DNA of 64,000 nt, taken from Corynebacterium jeikeium. GTDB lineage: Bacteria > Actinomycetota > Actinomycetes > Mycobacteriales > Mycobacteriaceae. Below are positions 1 to 8,194 of the stretch, in pieces (positions within the stretch are counted from its first letter, which is position 1; the number at the start of each line of letters is the position of its first letter). The stretch spans positions 76,648 to 140,647 of the forward strand of contig NZ_JFCQ01000028.1 of assembly GCF_000738265.1 (NCBI RefSeq), in the 5' to 3' direction. The notes beneath the pieces were generated by a model, which ran no database searches, was not told where the DNA came from, and saw only the letters and a program-made list of their open reading frames with translations. A program made the translations under genes and the position numbers.

Positions 1-59
1 CCCGGCCCGCCGTGGGTTTCCCGCCTCTATTCAGCGGGGAGGGGGAGTGGAAGGTTTAG

Positions 60-623
60 TTAGATCTTGCCAACCAGGTCGATGCCCGGGGTCAGGGTCT
101 CTTCGCCCTCTTCCCACTTGGCGGGGCAAACCTCGCCCGGGTGAGCTGCAACGTACTGAGCAGCCTTGACCTTGCGAACCAGCTCGGAAGCGTCGCGGCC
201 GATGCCTTCGGCGGTCTGCTCGATGTACTGGATCTTGCCCTCCGGGTCTACCAGGAAGGTTGCGCGGTCGGCCTGGCCGGCGCCCGGGCGCATGTTCTGG
301 AAGTTGTTGGTCAGCTGGCCGGTGGAGTCGCCCAGCATGTAGTAGTTCACCTTGCCGACCTGCTCGGACTCTGCGTGCCATGCCTTGTGCACGAAGTGGG
401 AGTCGGTGGATACCGCGTAAACCTCTACGTCCATGCCCTTCAGCTCTTCGTAGTGGTCAGCCAGGTCGCCCAGCTCGGTGGGGCAGACGAAGGTGAAGTC
501 GCCGGGGTAGAAGAAGAAGATGGACCACTTGCCCAGGACGTCGTCCTTGGAGACCTCGGTGAATTCACCGTTGTGGAATGCGGGGTTCTTGAAGTCCAGA
601 ATCTCGGTGTTAATGAGGGACAT
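60..623 (-). CDS. ahpC: Alkyl hydroperoxide reductase, AhpC-type 2-Cys peroxiredoxin
   Basis: A 187-residue thiol peroxidase that reduces peroxides in the cytosol. The peroxidatic cysteine is C47 in FVCPTE and the resolving cysteine lies near residue 166 in GEVCPAKW, as in typical AhpC; the length is normal for the family. I chose the ATG at 621-623 because the mRNA carries AGGAGG just before it; the frame stays open further upstream, but that extension looks unlike AhpC. The family partner (AhpD or AhpF), if present, would lie beyond the left window edge. The gene diverges from the thiosulfate-uptake gene at 993 and has its own promoter about 155 bases upstream, leaving a long 5' untranslated region. 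Confidence 0.95.
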   Translation of the reverse strand: MSLINTEILDFKNPAFHNGEFTEVSKDDVLGKWSIFFFYPGDFTFVCPTELGDLADHYEELKGMDVEVYAVSTDSHFVHKAWHAESEQVGKVNYYMLGDSTGQLTNNFQNMRPGAGQADRATFLVDPEGKIQYIEQTAEGIGRDASELVRKVKAAQYVAAHPGEVCPAKWEEGEETLTPGIDLVGKI

Positions 624-777
624 GCTGTGCCTCCTAAAGGCTTGGCTTCGATGGATTTTCTTGGCAGTTGTTTCGTAACCGTCGCCACAAAGCCTACCTA
701 TTTTCTTCGGCGACGTCGCGAAGTTGAAATAGATTCCAGGTCGGCAATGTAGGCGGTGCGATTGCGATTCACCACTC

Positions 778-825
778 ATTATAGCATTGGCTTTGTAAAG
801 TCTCAACGATTAATAGGTTGCTATT
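778..825 (-). promoter_or_regulatory. ahpC promoter with adjoining inverted repeat (OxyR-like site)
   Basis: On the minus strand TTGAGA (801-806) and TATAAT (778-783) are separated by 17 bases, a near-consensus housekeeping promoter reading into ahpC. Immediately upstream of the -35 box lies AATAG-gttg-CTATT (812-825), an inverted repeat placed where a LysR-type activator such as OxyR would bind. Promoter: seen. OxyR assignment: inference. The rest of the 624-992 gap holds the untranslated leader of ahpC and a TAGAGT -10-like box (977-982) for the gene at 993. Confidence 0.6.
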
Positions 826-992
826 GGTTGTGGGTTATGGGATTGAACCAACCGCCGTTATTAATACTCGTCGGCGACCTTGTGGCGGCGGTCTGTGGTG
901 CTGCGTTTTTGCAAGGGGAGGTAAGTGCGGACTAGTATGGCCGCAACAAACTAGACAGATCGGTTCATTTTTGATTTAGAGTAGGGGAACCC

Positions 993-2495
993 ATGATTCT
1001 CACCGGACTAGCTTTAGGCGCTGTCCTCGGCTGGGTTATGCAACGCGGCAGGTTCTGCGTGACCGGCATGATCCGAGACATTTTCTTGAACAAGACCTGG
1101 CGGGGCTTTACCGCCCTGCTCATCGTCATTGCGGTGCACGCGGTCGGCCTGGCTGCGCTTACAACTGCGGGAGTAATTACTCCCGAGTACAAGCCGTTTG
1201 CACCGCTCGCCGTTGTTCTGGGCGGCCTGCTTTTCGGCATGGGCATCGTGCTGGCGGGCGGGTGTGCATCCGGTACTTGGTACCGCTCCGCTGAGGGTCT
1301 CATCGGCTCGTGGCTGGCGCTGGTCTTCTACGCCGGCAGTGCTGCCGCTATGAAGGGCGGCTCGCTGGCCGCCCTCAACGAAGGCCTGCGCAGCTGGAAG
1401 CTGCCGATTACCACGGTGCACGCCTCCCTGGGTATCTCGGTCTGGTGGCTCGTTATTCCATTTGCCCTGGGAGTTGCCTTCCTGGCCCGCCGCTTCCTGG
1501 CGCAGGAAGCTCAGGCGCCGAAGATGGCGACTCTGAAGCCAAAGAAGACTGGTCTGGCTCACCTGCTGGCGGAGAAGCCTTGGCACTTTTACCCGACCGC
1601 AGCCATCGTTGGCGCCCTGGGCGTACTCGCGTGGCCACTGTCAGCAGCGACGGGTCGCAACGACGGCCTTGGCATCACCAGCCCGTCGTCCAACCTATCC
1701 AAGTTCCTCATCAGTGGCGAAGACACCGTTGACTGGGGAGTCATGCTGGTGCTCGGCCTGCTGGTGGGTGCCTTCTTTGCAGCTAAGGCATCCGGTGAAT
1801 TCCGCTTGCGCGTCCCCTCCGCCGAGCAGGCCGTTCGTTCCGTCATCGGCGGCGTGCTGATGGGTGTGGGAGCCTCTGCTGCCGGCGGTTGCACCGTGGG
1901 CAACGGCATGGTGCAGACCTCCCTGTTCAGTTACCAAGGCTGGGTCGCGCTGCTGTTCATCTCGATTGGAATCGGAATTGCCGCCAAGCTATGGCTCAAG
2001 CCCACCGACGCGGTGCCGGGGCAGGCATCCAGCCCAAGGGACAGCCAGCCAACTGTCCAGCCAACTGCCCAGCCAACCGGCCAGAACGCTGGTCAGGCGC
2101 AGTCTACTCCGCGCGACGCACAGTCCGCCGCAGAGCTGAACGCTATGGCAGAGCATCTGGGATTCCACACCACCGGAACCCTGCTGCTGGATCGAAATGC
2201 TCCAGTTGCGAACAATGCAGCTGCGGGCAGCGCGGCGGCGAAGAGTGACCTCGAACTGGTCGGCGATCGCACCTACAAGCTCGACACACTTGGTGCGGTG
2301 TGCCCGTTCCCGCTGGTCGACGCAAAGGCAGCCATGGCCGACCTGGAAGTCGGAGATTCCCTGAAGATCGACTTCGACTGCACCCAGGCCACGGATGCCA
2401 TCCCGCGGTGGGCAGCTACCGACGGCCACGAAGTCACGGAATTTGAGCAAACCACCGACGCTGGCTGGACTATCACCGTCAAGAAGGGCAGCTAG
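993..2495 (+). CDS. YeeE/YedE (TsuA-like) sulfur transporter fused to a TusA-like domain
   Basis: A 500-residue protein. Roughly residues 1-340 form a multispan membrane domain with two related halves carrying the family cysteines (GRFCVTG, GGCASGTW, GGCTVGNG), the layout of YeeE/TsuA thiosulfate-uptake channels. A Gln/Pro/Thr-rich linker of about 80 residues follows. The last ~75 residues are a TusA/SirA-like sulfur-carrier domain with the CPxP motif (cysteine near 437). In E. coli the YeeE channel and the YeeD carrier are separate neighbouring proteins; here they are one chain, so thiosulfate taken up could be handed directly to the carrier cysteine. The start is an ATG after GGGGAA. It stands alone, with alsD 109 bases downstream. 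Confidence 0.88.
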   Translation: MILTGLALGAVLGWVMQRGRFCVTGMIRDIFLNKTWRGFTALLIVIAVHAVGLAALTTAGVITPEYKPFAPLAVVLGGLLFGMGIVLAGGCASGTWYRSAEGLIGSWLALVFYAGSAAAMKGGSLAALNEGLRSWKLPITTVHASLGISVWWLVIPFALGVAFLARRFLAQEAQAPKMATLKPKKTGLAHLLAEKPWHFYPTAAIVGALGVLAWPLSAATGRNDGLGITSPSSNLSKFLISGEDTVDWGVMLVLGLLVGAFFAAKASGEFRLRVPSAEQAVRSVIGGVLMGVGASAAGGCTVGNGMVQTSLFSYQGWVALLFISIGIGIAAKLWLKPTDAVPGQASSPRDSQPTVQPTAQPTGQNAGQAQSTPRDAQSAAELNAMAEHLGFHTTGTLLLDRNAPVANNAAAGSAAAKSDLELVGDRTYKLDTLGAVCPFPLVDAKAAMADLEVGDSLKIDFDCTQATDAIPRWAATDGHEVTEFEQTTDAGWTITVKKGS

Positions 2496-2550
2496 TTTCC
2501 AACCCACCGATCCGGTGCCCCCGTCCCCACATTGGGGGTAGTTGAGACGG

Positions 2551-2570
2551 GAGGGGCGTCACTAAGAAAA
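2551..2570 (+). repeat. Dispersed oriented motif, copy a (GGGGCGTCACTAAGAAAA)
   Basis: Best copy of a motif that recurs across the window. It lies between the sulfur transporter and alsD, 34 bases before the alsD start, and is followed by GCGAGCGAC, which can pair weakly with GTCACT. It contains the exact 12-mer GGCGTCACTAAG also found at 7683 and 10238. Confidence 0.6.
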
Positions 2571-2604
2571 GCGAGCGACGGGCGAGCGCAGCAACAATGG
2601 GGGC

Positions 2605-3336
2605 ATGAGTGACTCACCGGTAACTAGGCACACAATCTTCCAGAACTCCCTGATGACCGCCCTGCTGGACGGCATTTACGACGGCGAGATGACCGTCGGC
2701 GAGCTGCTGGGCAAGGGCAACTTCGGGCTGGGGACGTTCGACGCGCTGGATGGCGAGATGGTCATCATTGATGGCGTTTGTTACCAGCTGCGCCACGACG
2801 GCAGCGCCACCCGCGCTGACCTGGAAACCCGCAGCCCTTACGCCGTGGCGACCAACTTCGTGCCGCGCATTCGTCGTCGCGCCCCGGAAAACATCCGCCG
2901 CGCGGACCTGTCGAAGTTTATTGACGGCATGACGCCCTCCTCGAACTACATGTATGCCGTCCGCATTACCGGGCACTTCAGCAGCGTGGTCACCCGCACG
3001 GTCGTGAAACAAGAGCCGCCGTATCGGCCGATGGTCGAGGTGACGGAGGAGGACGCCGAGCAGCACTTCACCGACGTCACGGGAATTATCGCGGGCTTCC
3101 GCACGCCGGTTTACGAGAAGGGGATTTCCGTCCCCGGATGCCACGTGCACTTCATCGACGATTCGCGCACCGTCGGCGGGCACGTGCTGGACTTCACGCT
3201 GGATGAGGGAAAGATCGAACTCTGCCCAGGAACCGACCTGGAGCTACGCCTGCCGCTGACTAGTGCGTTCTCCGAGGTGAATCTGGACCCGGAGGACCTG
3301 GATGCGCAGCTGCACAAGACGGAAGTAAAGGACTAG
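2605..3336 (+). CDS. alsD: Alpha-acetolactate decarboxylase
   Basis: A 243-residue cytosolic enzyme that decarboxylates acetolactate to acetoin. The family signature is clear: the N-terminal FQNSLMTALLDGIYDG and GNFGLGTFD segments, and the zinc-binding region with HVHF (GCHVHFIDD) and GGHVLDF near residues 180-200. Length is typical. It is not accompanied by an acetolactate synthase here, so it probably works on acetolactate made by the branched-chain amino-acid enzyme, diverting it to acetoin. It is convergent with fadB across a shared inverted repeat. Confidence 0.93.
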   Translation: MSDSPVTRHTIFQNSLMTALLDGIYDGEMTVGELLGKGNFGLGTFDALDGEMVIIDGVCYQLRHDGSATRADLETRSPYAVATNFVPRIRRRAPENIRRADLSKFIDGMTPSSNYMYAVRITGHFSSVVTRTVVKQEPPYRPMVEVTEEDAEQHFTDVTGIIAGFRTPVYEKGISVPGCHVHFIDDSRTVGGHVLDFTLDEGKIELCPGTDLELRLPLTSAFSEVNLDPEDLDAQLHKTEVKD

Positions 3337-3378
3337 CCCCAGCTAGTGGCTCCGCAGAACCAATAACCGGGGCTAGTC
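3331..3378. terminator. Bidirectional terminator candidate between alsD and fadB
   Basis: GACTAGCCCC (3331-3340) and GGGGCTAGTC (3369-3378) form a perfect 10-bp inverted repeat with a 28-base loop. The left arm includes the alsD stop codon. It sits between convergent genes, but there is no strong T-run, so function as a terminator is inferred. Confidence 0.45.
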
Positions 3379-3399
3379 ACTAAAGGGGCGACAGAAGAA

Positions 3400-5727
3400 C
3401 TACTTCTTCAGGGACTCCAGCGGGGTGAAGCGCTCGCCGTACTTAGCGGCCAGCTCCTCGGCGCGGGCAACGAAGCCTGCAACGCCGCGGGTCGGGTAGT
3501 CGCCACCGTCGCGGTCCGCAACCTTGCCCTCCGGCAGGGTTGCGGCGGCCGGGCGGTCGTAGTTCTTGATGTACTGGCGGGTACCGCCGGTCCATGCCGG
3601 GAAGCCGATGCCCATGATGGAGCCGATGTTGGCATCCGCATCAGAGGTCAGCACGCCCTCGTCGATGCACTTCTGGGTCTCCAGAGCTTCGGCGAACAGC
3701 GGGCGCTCCACCAGGTCGATGAAGGCCGGTGCGTCAGCCGGAACGTTGGAGCCAGCAGCTACGCCGCTCGGGTCAGCGGCAGCCTTCTGGGCTGCGCCGG
3801 CAGCGGCGGAATCCAGGCCTGTGCCTGCAACGGTGGACTCGCCGTCGGCGACCTTCACCTTGCCGGCACCCAGCTCGTCCCACAGGCCGCGCCACAGGCC
3901 GGTGCGGCGGCCTTCCTCGTTGTACTCGTAGAAGCCCTTGCCCTCGAGCTTGCCCGGGCGGTCGTAGACGTCCAGCATCTTGTCCACAATTTCGGTCACG
4001 CCACCGTCGTCGACGGTCAGGCCAGCGGCCTCCTGGGCAGCGCGGGTCTCGGAACCGATCTTGCGGGCCAGCTTCAGGTTCAGCTCGTCCTGCAGCTGCA
4101 GCGGCGGTGCCGGGTAGCCAGCCTGGCGGCCAGCGGCCTCGATGACGGCCGGGTCGATGCCCTCAGCCAGCATGCGCATAGCCTCGTTCAGGAAGAAGCC
4201 GATGACGCGGGAGGTGTAGAAGCCGCGGGAGTCGTTCACGACGATCGGGGTCTTGCGGATCTGGCCGGTGAAGTCCAGTGCCGCAGCCAGGGTCTCGTCG
4301 GAGGTCTCCTCGCCCTTGATGATCTCCACCAGTGGCATCTTGTCTACCGGGGAGAAGAAGTGGATACCGATGAAGTCCTTCGGGCGCTTCACGCCGGTAG
4401 CCAGCTCGGTGATCGGCAGGGTGGAGGTGTTGGAGCCCAGCACGCAATCCTCCGGCACGGCTGCCTCGATCTCTGCCCAGACCTTGTGCTTCAGCTCGGT
4501 GTTCTCGAACACGGCCTCGATCACGATGTCACAGTCGGACAGGTCGGAGTAGTCGACGGAAGGCTTGATGCGATCCAGCAGGGCCTTGGACTTCTCCTCG
4601 GTGGTCTTGCCACGCTTCAGTGCCTTGGCCTCCAGGCCCTCGGAGTAGGACTTGCCCTTCTCGGCAGCCTCCATCTTGATGTCCTTCAGCACGACCTCCA
4701 TGCCAGCCTTCGCTGCCACGTAGGCGATCGCTGCGCCCATCATGCCGGCACCAACCATGCCCAGCTTCTTGAACTGCTTCTTCTCAACGTCCTTCGGGCG
4801 GGAGCCGCCACCGTTGCAGTACTGCAGGTCGAAGAAGAATGCCTGCATCATGTTCTTGGAGGTCGTGCCGGTGACCAGCTCCACGAAGTAGCGGGTCTCC
4901 ACGGCCAGGGCCTCTTCGATGTTCTTCAGCTGTGCGCCCTCAACGGCGGCCTTCAGGATGGCCTTCGGGGCCGGCATCGGTGCGCCCTTGATCTGCTTGG
5001 TCACGTTAGCCGGGAAGGAGGGCAGGAACTGTGCCAGCTGCGGGTTGGTCGGGGTGCCACCCGGGATCTTGAAGCCCTTCTGGTCCCACGGCTGGGAAGC
5101 CTCAGGGTTCTCCTTGATCCACTTCTTCGCAGCGTCGATCAGCTGATCTGCCGGGACGACCTCGTCGATCAGGCCGGTCTTCAGCGCGTCCTCTGCACGG
5201 AACTGGCGGCCGGTGGTCAGGACCTTCATCAGTGCGTCCTGGATGCCCAGCATGCGGACCACGCGGGTCACACCGCCGCCACCCGGCAGCAGCCCCAGGG
5301 TGACCTCTGGCAGGCCAACCTTCAGGCCCTTGGCGTCCGAAGCGATGCGGTGGTGCGTGGCTAGAGCGATCTCCAGGCCGCCGCCGAGCGCCGCACCGTT
5401 GATGGCGGCGACGACCGGCACACCGAGGGTCTCGATGGCGCGCAGGCCGGCCTTCATGCCGTTGATCTGCTTGGTGATTGCCTCTGCGTCTTCCGGGGTG
5501 GACTTGATCATCGACTTGATGTCGCCGCCCGCAAAGAAGGTCTTCTTCGCGGAGGTGATGACAACACCCTTGGCCTCGCCGGATTCCACTGCGCCCTGCA
5601 GCTTTTCCACCAGCTCAGGCAGCTCGTCCTGGAAGGTGTCGTTCATGGTGTTGACCGGCTGGTTCGGGTCGTCCATGGTGATGGTTACGATGCCGTCGCC
5701 ATCCTGGTCCCACTTGAACATGCTCAT
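3400..5727 (-). CDS. fadB: Fatty-acid oxidation multifunctional protein (enoyl-CoA hydratase / 3-hydroxyacyl-CoA dehydrogenase)
   Basis: A 775-residue two-part enzyme for the middle steps of beta-oxidation. Residues ~1-200 are a crotonase fold with the oxyanion-hole region NGAALGGGLE and LGLLPGGGG. From about residue 325 a Rossmann NAD-binding motif (GMVGAGMMG) starts the 3-hydroxyacyl-CoA dehydrogenase part, with the catalytic HFFSPVDKMPLVE segment and a C-terminal helical domain. It follows fadA (109-base gap) on the same strand, so the pair is probably one operon with hydratase, dehydrogenase and thiolase together, in line with a fatty-acid-using organism. A copy of the GGCGTCA motif lies just before its start. 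Confidence 0.93.
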   Translation of the reverse strand: MSMFKWDQDGDGIVTITMDDPNQPVNTMNDTFQDELPELVEKLQGAVESGEAKGVVITSAKKTFFAGGDIKSMIKSTPEDAEAITKQINGMKAGLRAIETLGVPVVAAINGAALGGGLEIALATHHRIASDAKGLKVGLPEVTLGLLPGGGGVTRVVRMLGIQDALMKVLTTGRQFRAEDALKTGLIDEVVPADQLIDAAKKWIKENPEASQPWDQKGFKIPGGTPTNPQLAQFLPSFPANVTKQIKGAPMPAPKAILKAAVEGAQLKNIEEALAVETRYFVELVTGTTSKNMMQAFFFDLQYCNGGGSRPKDVEKKQFKKLGMVGAGMMGAAIAYVAAKAGMEVVLKDIKMEAAEKGKSYSEGLEAKALKRGKTTEEKSKALLDRIKPSVDYSDLSDCDIVIEAVFENTELKHKVWAEIEAAVPEDCVLGSNTSTLPITELATGVKRPKDFIGIHFFSPVDKMPLVEIIKGEETSDETLAAALDFTGQIRKTPIVVNDSRGFYTSRVIGFFLNEAMRMLAEGIDPAVIEAAGRQAGYPAPPLQLQDELNLKLARKIGSETRAAQEAAGLTVDDGGVTEIVDKMLDVYDRPGKLEGKGFYEYNEEGRRTGLWRGLWDELGAGKVKVADGESTVAGTGLDSAAAGAAQKAAADPSGVAAGSNVPADAPAFIDLVERPLFAEALETQKCIDEGVLTSDADANIGSIMGIGFPAWTGGTRQYIKNYDRPAAATLPEGKVADRDGGDYPTRGVAGFVARAEELAAKYGERFTPLESLKK

Positions 5728-5741
5728 GTGTGATGCTCCTT

Positions 5742-5761
5742 GTTTTATTTATTGACGCCCT
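5742..5761 (-). repeat. Dispersed motif, copy j (AGGGCGTCAATAAATAAAAC)
   Basis: Minus-strand variant of the dispersed GGGGCGTCACTAAGAAAA motif, 14 bases upstream of the fadB start and partly overlapping its ribosome-binding region (ACAAGGAG). Confidence 0.4.
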
Positions 5762-5835
5762 CACGCTTGCGTTCGCGGGAGGTTGTCAGAAGAAAATTGA
5801 GTGTTTCTTGTGTTTTGGTCTGCGGGAAAGGTCGG

Positions 5836-7065
5836 TTAGACGCGCTCGATGATCGTGGCCACACCCATGCCGGCTGCGACACAGAGGGTGATCAGGGCGT
5901 AGCGGCCGCCGGTGCGGTGCAGCTCGTCGACGGCAGTACCGGTGATGATCGCGCCGGTTGCACCCAGCGGGTGACCCATGGCGATGGCGCCGCCGGAGAC
6001 GTTCAGCTTCTCGTCCGGGATGTTCAGCTCGCGCTGTGCACGCAGAACGACGGAGGAGAATGCCTCGTTGATCTCCCAGATGTCGATGTCCTCGGGCTTC
6101 AGGCCAGCCTTTGCCAGAGCTGCGCGGGAGGCCGGTGCCGGGGCGGTCAGCATGATGGTCGGCTCCACACCGGAGGTGGCGACGGAGACAACGCGGGCGC
6201 GCGGGGTCAGGCCGAAGTCCTTACCGGCCTGCTCGGAGCCGATGGCCAGCAGGGCTGCGCCGTCGACGATGCCGGAGGAGTTACCGGCGTGGTGCAGGTG
6301 GTTGATGCGCTCCAGCTGCGGGTACTTGGTCTGTGCGACAGCGTCGAAGCCACCCTGGTCGCCGATCATGGCGAAGGCGGGCTTCAGGCCGGACAGGCTC
6401 TCGACGGTGGTGCCGGGGCGGATGGTCTCATCGCGGTCCAGCAGGGTGATGCCGTTCTGGTCCTTCACCGGAACAACGGTGCGGTCGAAACGGCCCTCTT
6501 CCCAGGCCTTGGATGCACGCTCGTGGGAGCGGGCAGCGAAGGTGTCGAGGTCCTCGCGGGTCAGGCCGTCCAGGCTGGCGATGATGTCAGCGGAGATGCC
6601 CTGTGGGATGAAGTCGTTGTAGAAGTTGGAGGCCGGATCCATTGCCAGGGCGCCGCCGTCGGAGCCCATCGGGACGCGGGACATGGACTCCACACCACCG
6701 ACGAAGACCAGGTCGTCCCAGCCGGAGCGGATCTTCTGTGCGCCCAGGTTCACGGCGGTCAGGCCGGAGGCGCAGTAGCGGTTCACCTGGAAGCCGGTGG
6801 CGGTGTACGGCAGGCCGGCGTTCAGGGCGGCGGTGCGGGCGATGTCCATGCCCTGGTCGCCAACAGGGGTGACACAGCCAGCAATGACGTCGCTGATGCG
6901 GTTGGGGTCGATGCCCGGGTTGCGCTCGATGATGGCCTCGATCAGGCCGGAGAGCAGGTCAACGGGCTTCACAGTGTGCAGGGAACCGCCCGGCTTACCC
7001 TTGCCACGGGGGGTGCGGACGGCGTCGTAAATGAATGCCTCAGGGGCGCCAGTGTTACTGGTCAT
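5836..7065 (-). CDS. fadA: Acetyl-CoA C-acyltransferase (thiolase)
   Basis: A 409-residue thiolase that splits 3-ketoacyl-CoA, completing the cycle with FadB. The acyl-accepting cysteine is C98 (NRYCASGL). The C-terminal catalytic His region [15 protein letters not shown] and the second cysteine (TLCVAAGMG) are intact. The length is normal. It is first in the fadA-fadB unit; a 17-bp palindrome upstream is a likely operator. Confidence 0.94.
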   Translation of the reverse strand: MTSNTGAPEAFIYDAVRTPRGKGKPGGSLHTVKPVDLLSGLIEAIIERNPGIDPNRISDVIAGCVTPVGDQGMDIARTAALNAGLPYTATGFQVNRYCASGLTAVNLGAQKIRSGWDDLVFVGGVESMSRVPMGSDGGALAMDPASNFYNDFIPQGISADIIASLDGLTREDLDTFAARSHERASKAWEEGRFDRTVVPVKDQNGITLLDRDETIRPGTTVESLSGLKPAFAMIGDQGGFDAVAQTKYPQLERINHLHHAGNSSGIVDGAALLAIGSEQAGKDFGLTPRARVVSVATSGVEPTIMLTAPAPASRAALAKAGLKPEDIDIWEINEAFSSVVLRAQRELNIPDEKLNVSGGAIAMGHPLGATGAIITGTAVDELHRTGGRYALITLCVAAGMGVATIIERV

Positions 7066-7142
7066 GTCAGTCCTATTTCCTATCGTTCTCGACAGTGATT
7101 CATTAGTGCAATGATCGGCTAGGGCAGTGGCTCGTTAATCCA

Positions 7143-7159
7143 GTGACCTAGCAGGTCAC
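7143..7159. promoter_or_regulatory. Palindromic operator candidate upstream of fadA
   Basis: GTGACC-TAGCA-GGTCAC, a perfect 6+6 inverted repeat 78 bases upstream of the fadA start. The half-site spacing does not fit the GlxR/CRP pattern (GTGA-N6-TCAC); a TetR-type fatty-acid regulator is a reasonable guess. The rest of the 7066-7268 gap shows no gene. Confidence 0.4.
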
Positions 7160-7268
7160 AACACTAGACTTGTGTCTCACGCCACATTACCCGTTCTTCG
7201 GGGAAATAGTTGTAGTCTTATGTCTTTTTCTGCCCCTTTATGGTGCCCCCGCTCCAATGGAGTTTGTG

Positions 7269-8099
7269 TTAGATCTTCTGGAACACCAGCACCAGGTTGG
7301 AGACCGCGAATTCGCGCAGCCACGGAACCTGCACCATCCACCATGCCCACCAGGGGTGATAGCGGGGGAATGCGGCCACTAGCTCGGCGCCGTCCACCTT
7401 GCGCGCATACTCCAGGCCCTCGCCGGCGGAGACGTTAAACAGGCTCTCACCCCAGCGGTTCTTCGGCGGCTTGCCCATCTTCTTCTCGTAGCGCCGGGCG
7501 GCAAACTCGCCACCCACGTAATGCTGCCACAGGCCGGTTTCGTGCCCGCCGAATGGGCCAAGCCACACCGTGTAGCTGTAGATCATCGCTCCGCCTGGCT
7601 TCGTCACCCGCAGCATCTCGTCCGCCATCCGCCACGGATCCGGTACGTGTTCGGCGACATTGGAAGAGTAGGTGATGTCGAAGGCGTCACTAAGAAAAGG
7701 TAGGTCCAGCCCCGAACCCCGCACCGAGGTCTGCAGCTTGATGCCCGCGGCGGCCATCTCGCCAACGTCCGGTTCGCAGGTGTAGTAGTCCGCGCCGGCT
7801 TTGTCGAAGGCCACGCCGAAGTAACCCGGCCCGCCGCCGACGTCCAGGATTTTCGCGTCGCGTAGGGGCTCGTTCTGGCCTGCACCGCGCACACCCGCGT
7901 AAATGTCGCGGATCAACCCGACCGTGTCCTCGGCCAGGTGGCCGTAGAAGATATCGGGCTGGGTCTGCTCGTATTTGAAGTCGTTCAGCAGGCCGAAGGA
8001 ACGGCGCAGGGTGGCGCGGCGGCGGAAGATGCTCAACGCTTGGCGCTGCCGGGAGCGCTGTTGGGAGTGCTGGCGGGAAGGGCGGTTATTCGGGCTCAT
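7269..8099 (-). CDS. SAM-dependent methyltransferase (Rv0224c-like)
   Basis: A 276-residue class I methyltransferase. SAM-binding motif I is ILDVGGGPGYFG; the acidic post-I residue is in YTCEPD; later motifs are LPFLSDAFDITYSSNVAEH and MLRVTKPGG. The start is set at the ATG at 8099; the frame is open to a TTG at 8150, but the extra residues are basic and not family-like. It is divergent from the GT4 glycosyltransferase, the same arrangement as Rv0224c/Rv0225 in M. tuberculosis, pointing to envelope glycoconjugate or lipid modification. The substrate is unknown. Confidence 0.82.
   Translation of the reverse strand: MSPNNRPSRQHSQQRSRQRQALSIFRRRATLRRSFGLLNDFKYEQTQPDIFYGHLAEDTVGLIRDIYAGVRGAGQNEPLRDAKILDVGGGPGYFGVAFDKAGADYYTCEPDVGEMAAAGIKLQTSVRGSGLDLPFLSDAFDITYSSNVAEHVPDPWRMADEMLRVTKPGGAMIYSYTVWLGPFGGHETGLWQHYVGGEFAARRYEKKMGKPPKNRWGESLFNVSAGEGLEYARKVDGAELVAAFPRYHPWWAWWMVQVPWLREFAVSNLVLVFQKI
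7681..7698 (+). repeat. Dispersed motif, copy b (AAGGCGTCACTAAGAAAA)
   Basis: Contains the exact 12-mer GGCGTCACTAAG, here on the non-coding strand inside the methyltransferase gene, where it encodes part of FLSDAF. That a perfect copy sits inside a conserved coding motif is part of why the recurrence looks selected. Confidence 0.5.
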
Positions 8100-8194
8100 C
8101 GAGTGTCTATCTTTGCAGGTTCGGCGCCGGTTCTGCGGAAGATTCGCCAAAGCTATCTAAGGCGCGGGCGGGGCTGGCTAGAATTGTGTTCATC

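Noticed and set aside
60-806. N-terminal extension of AhpC by 61 residues
   Set aside because: Not family-like, and the extension contains the promoter; AGGAGG marks the ATG at 623.
4360-7098. Long plus-strand frames opposite fadB and fadA
   Set aside because: High-GC antisense frames opposite well-defined genes.
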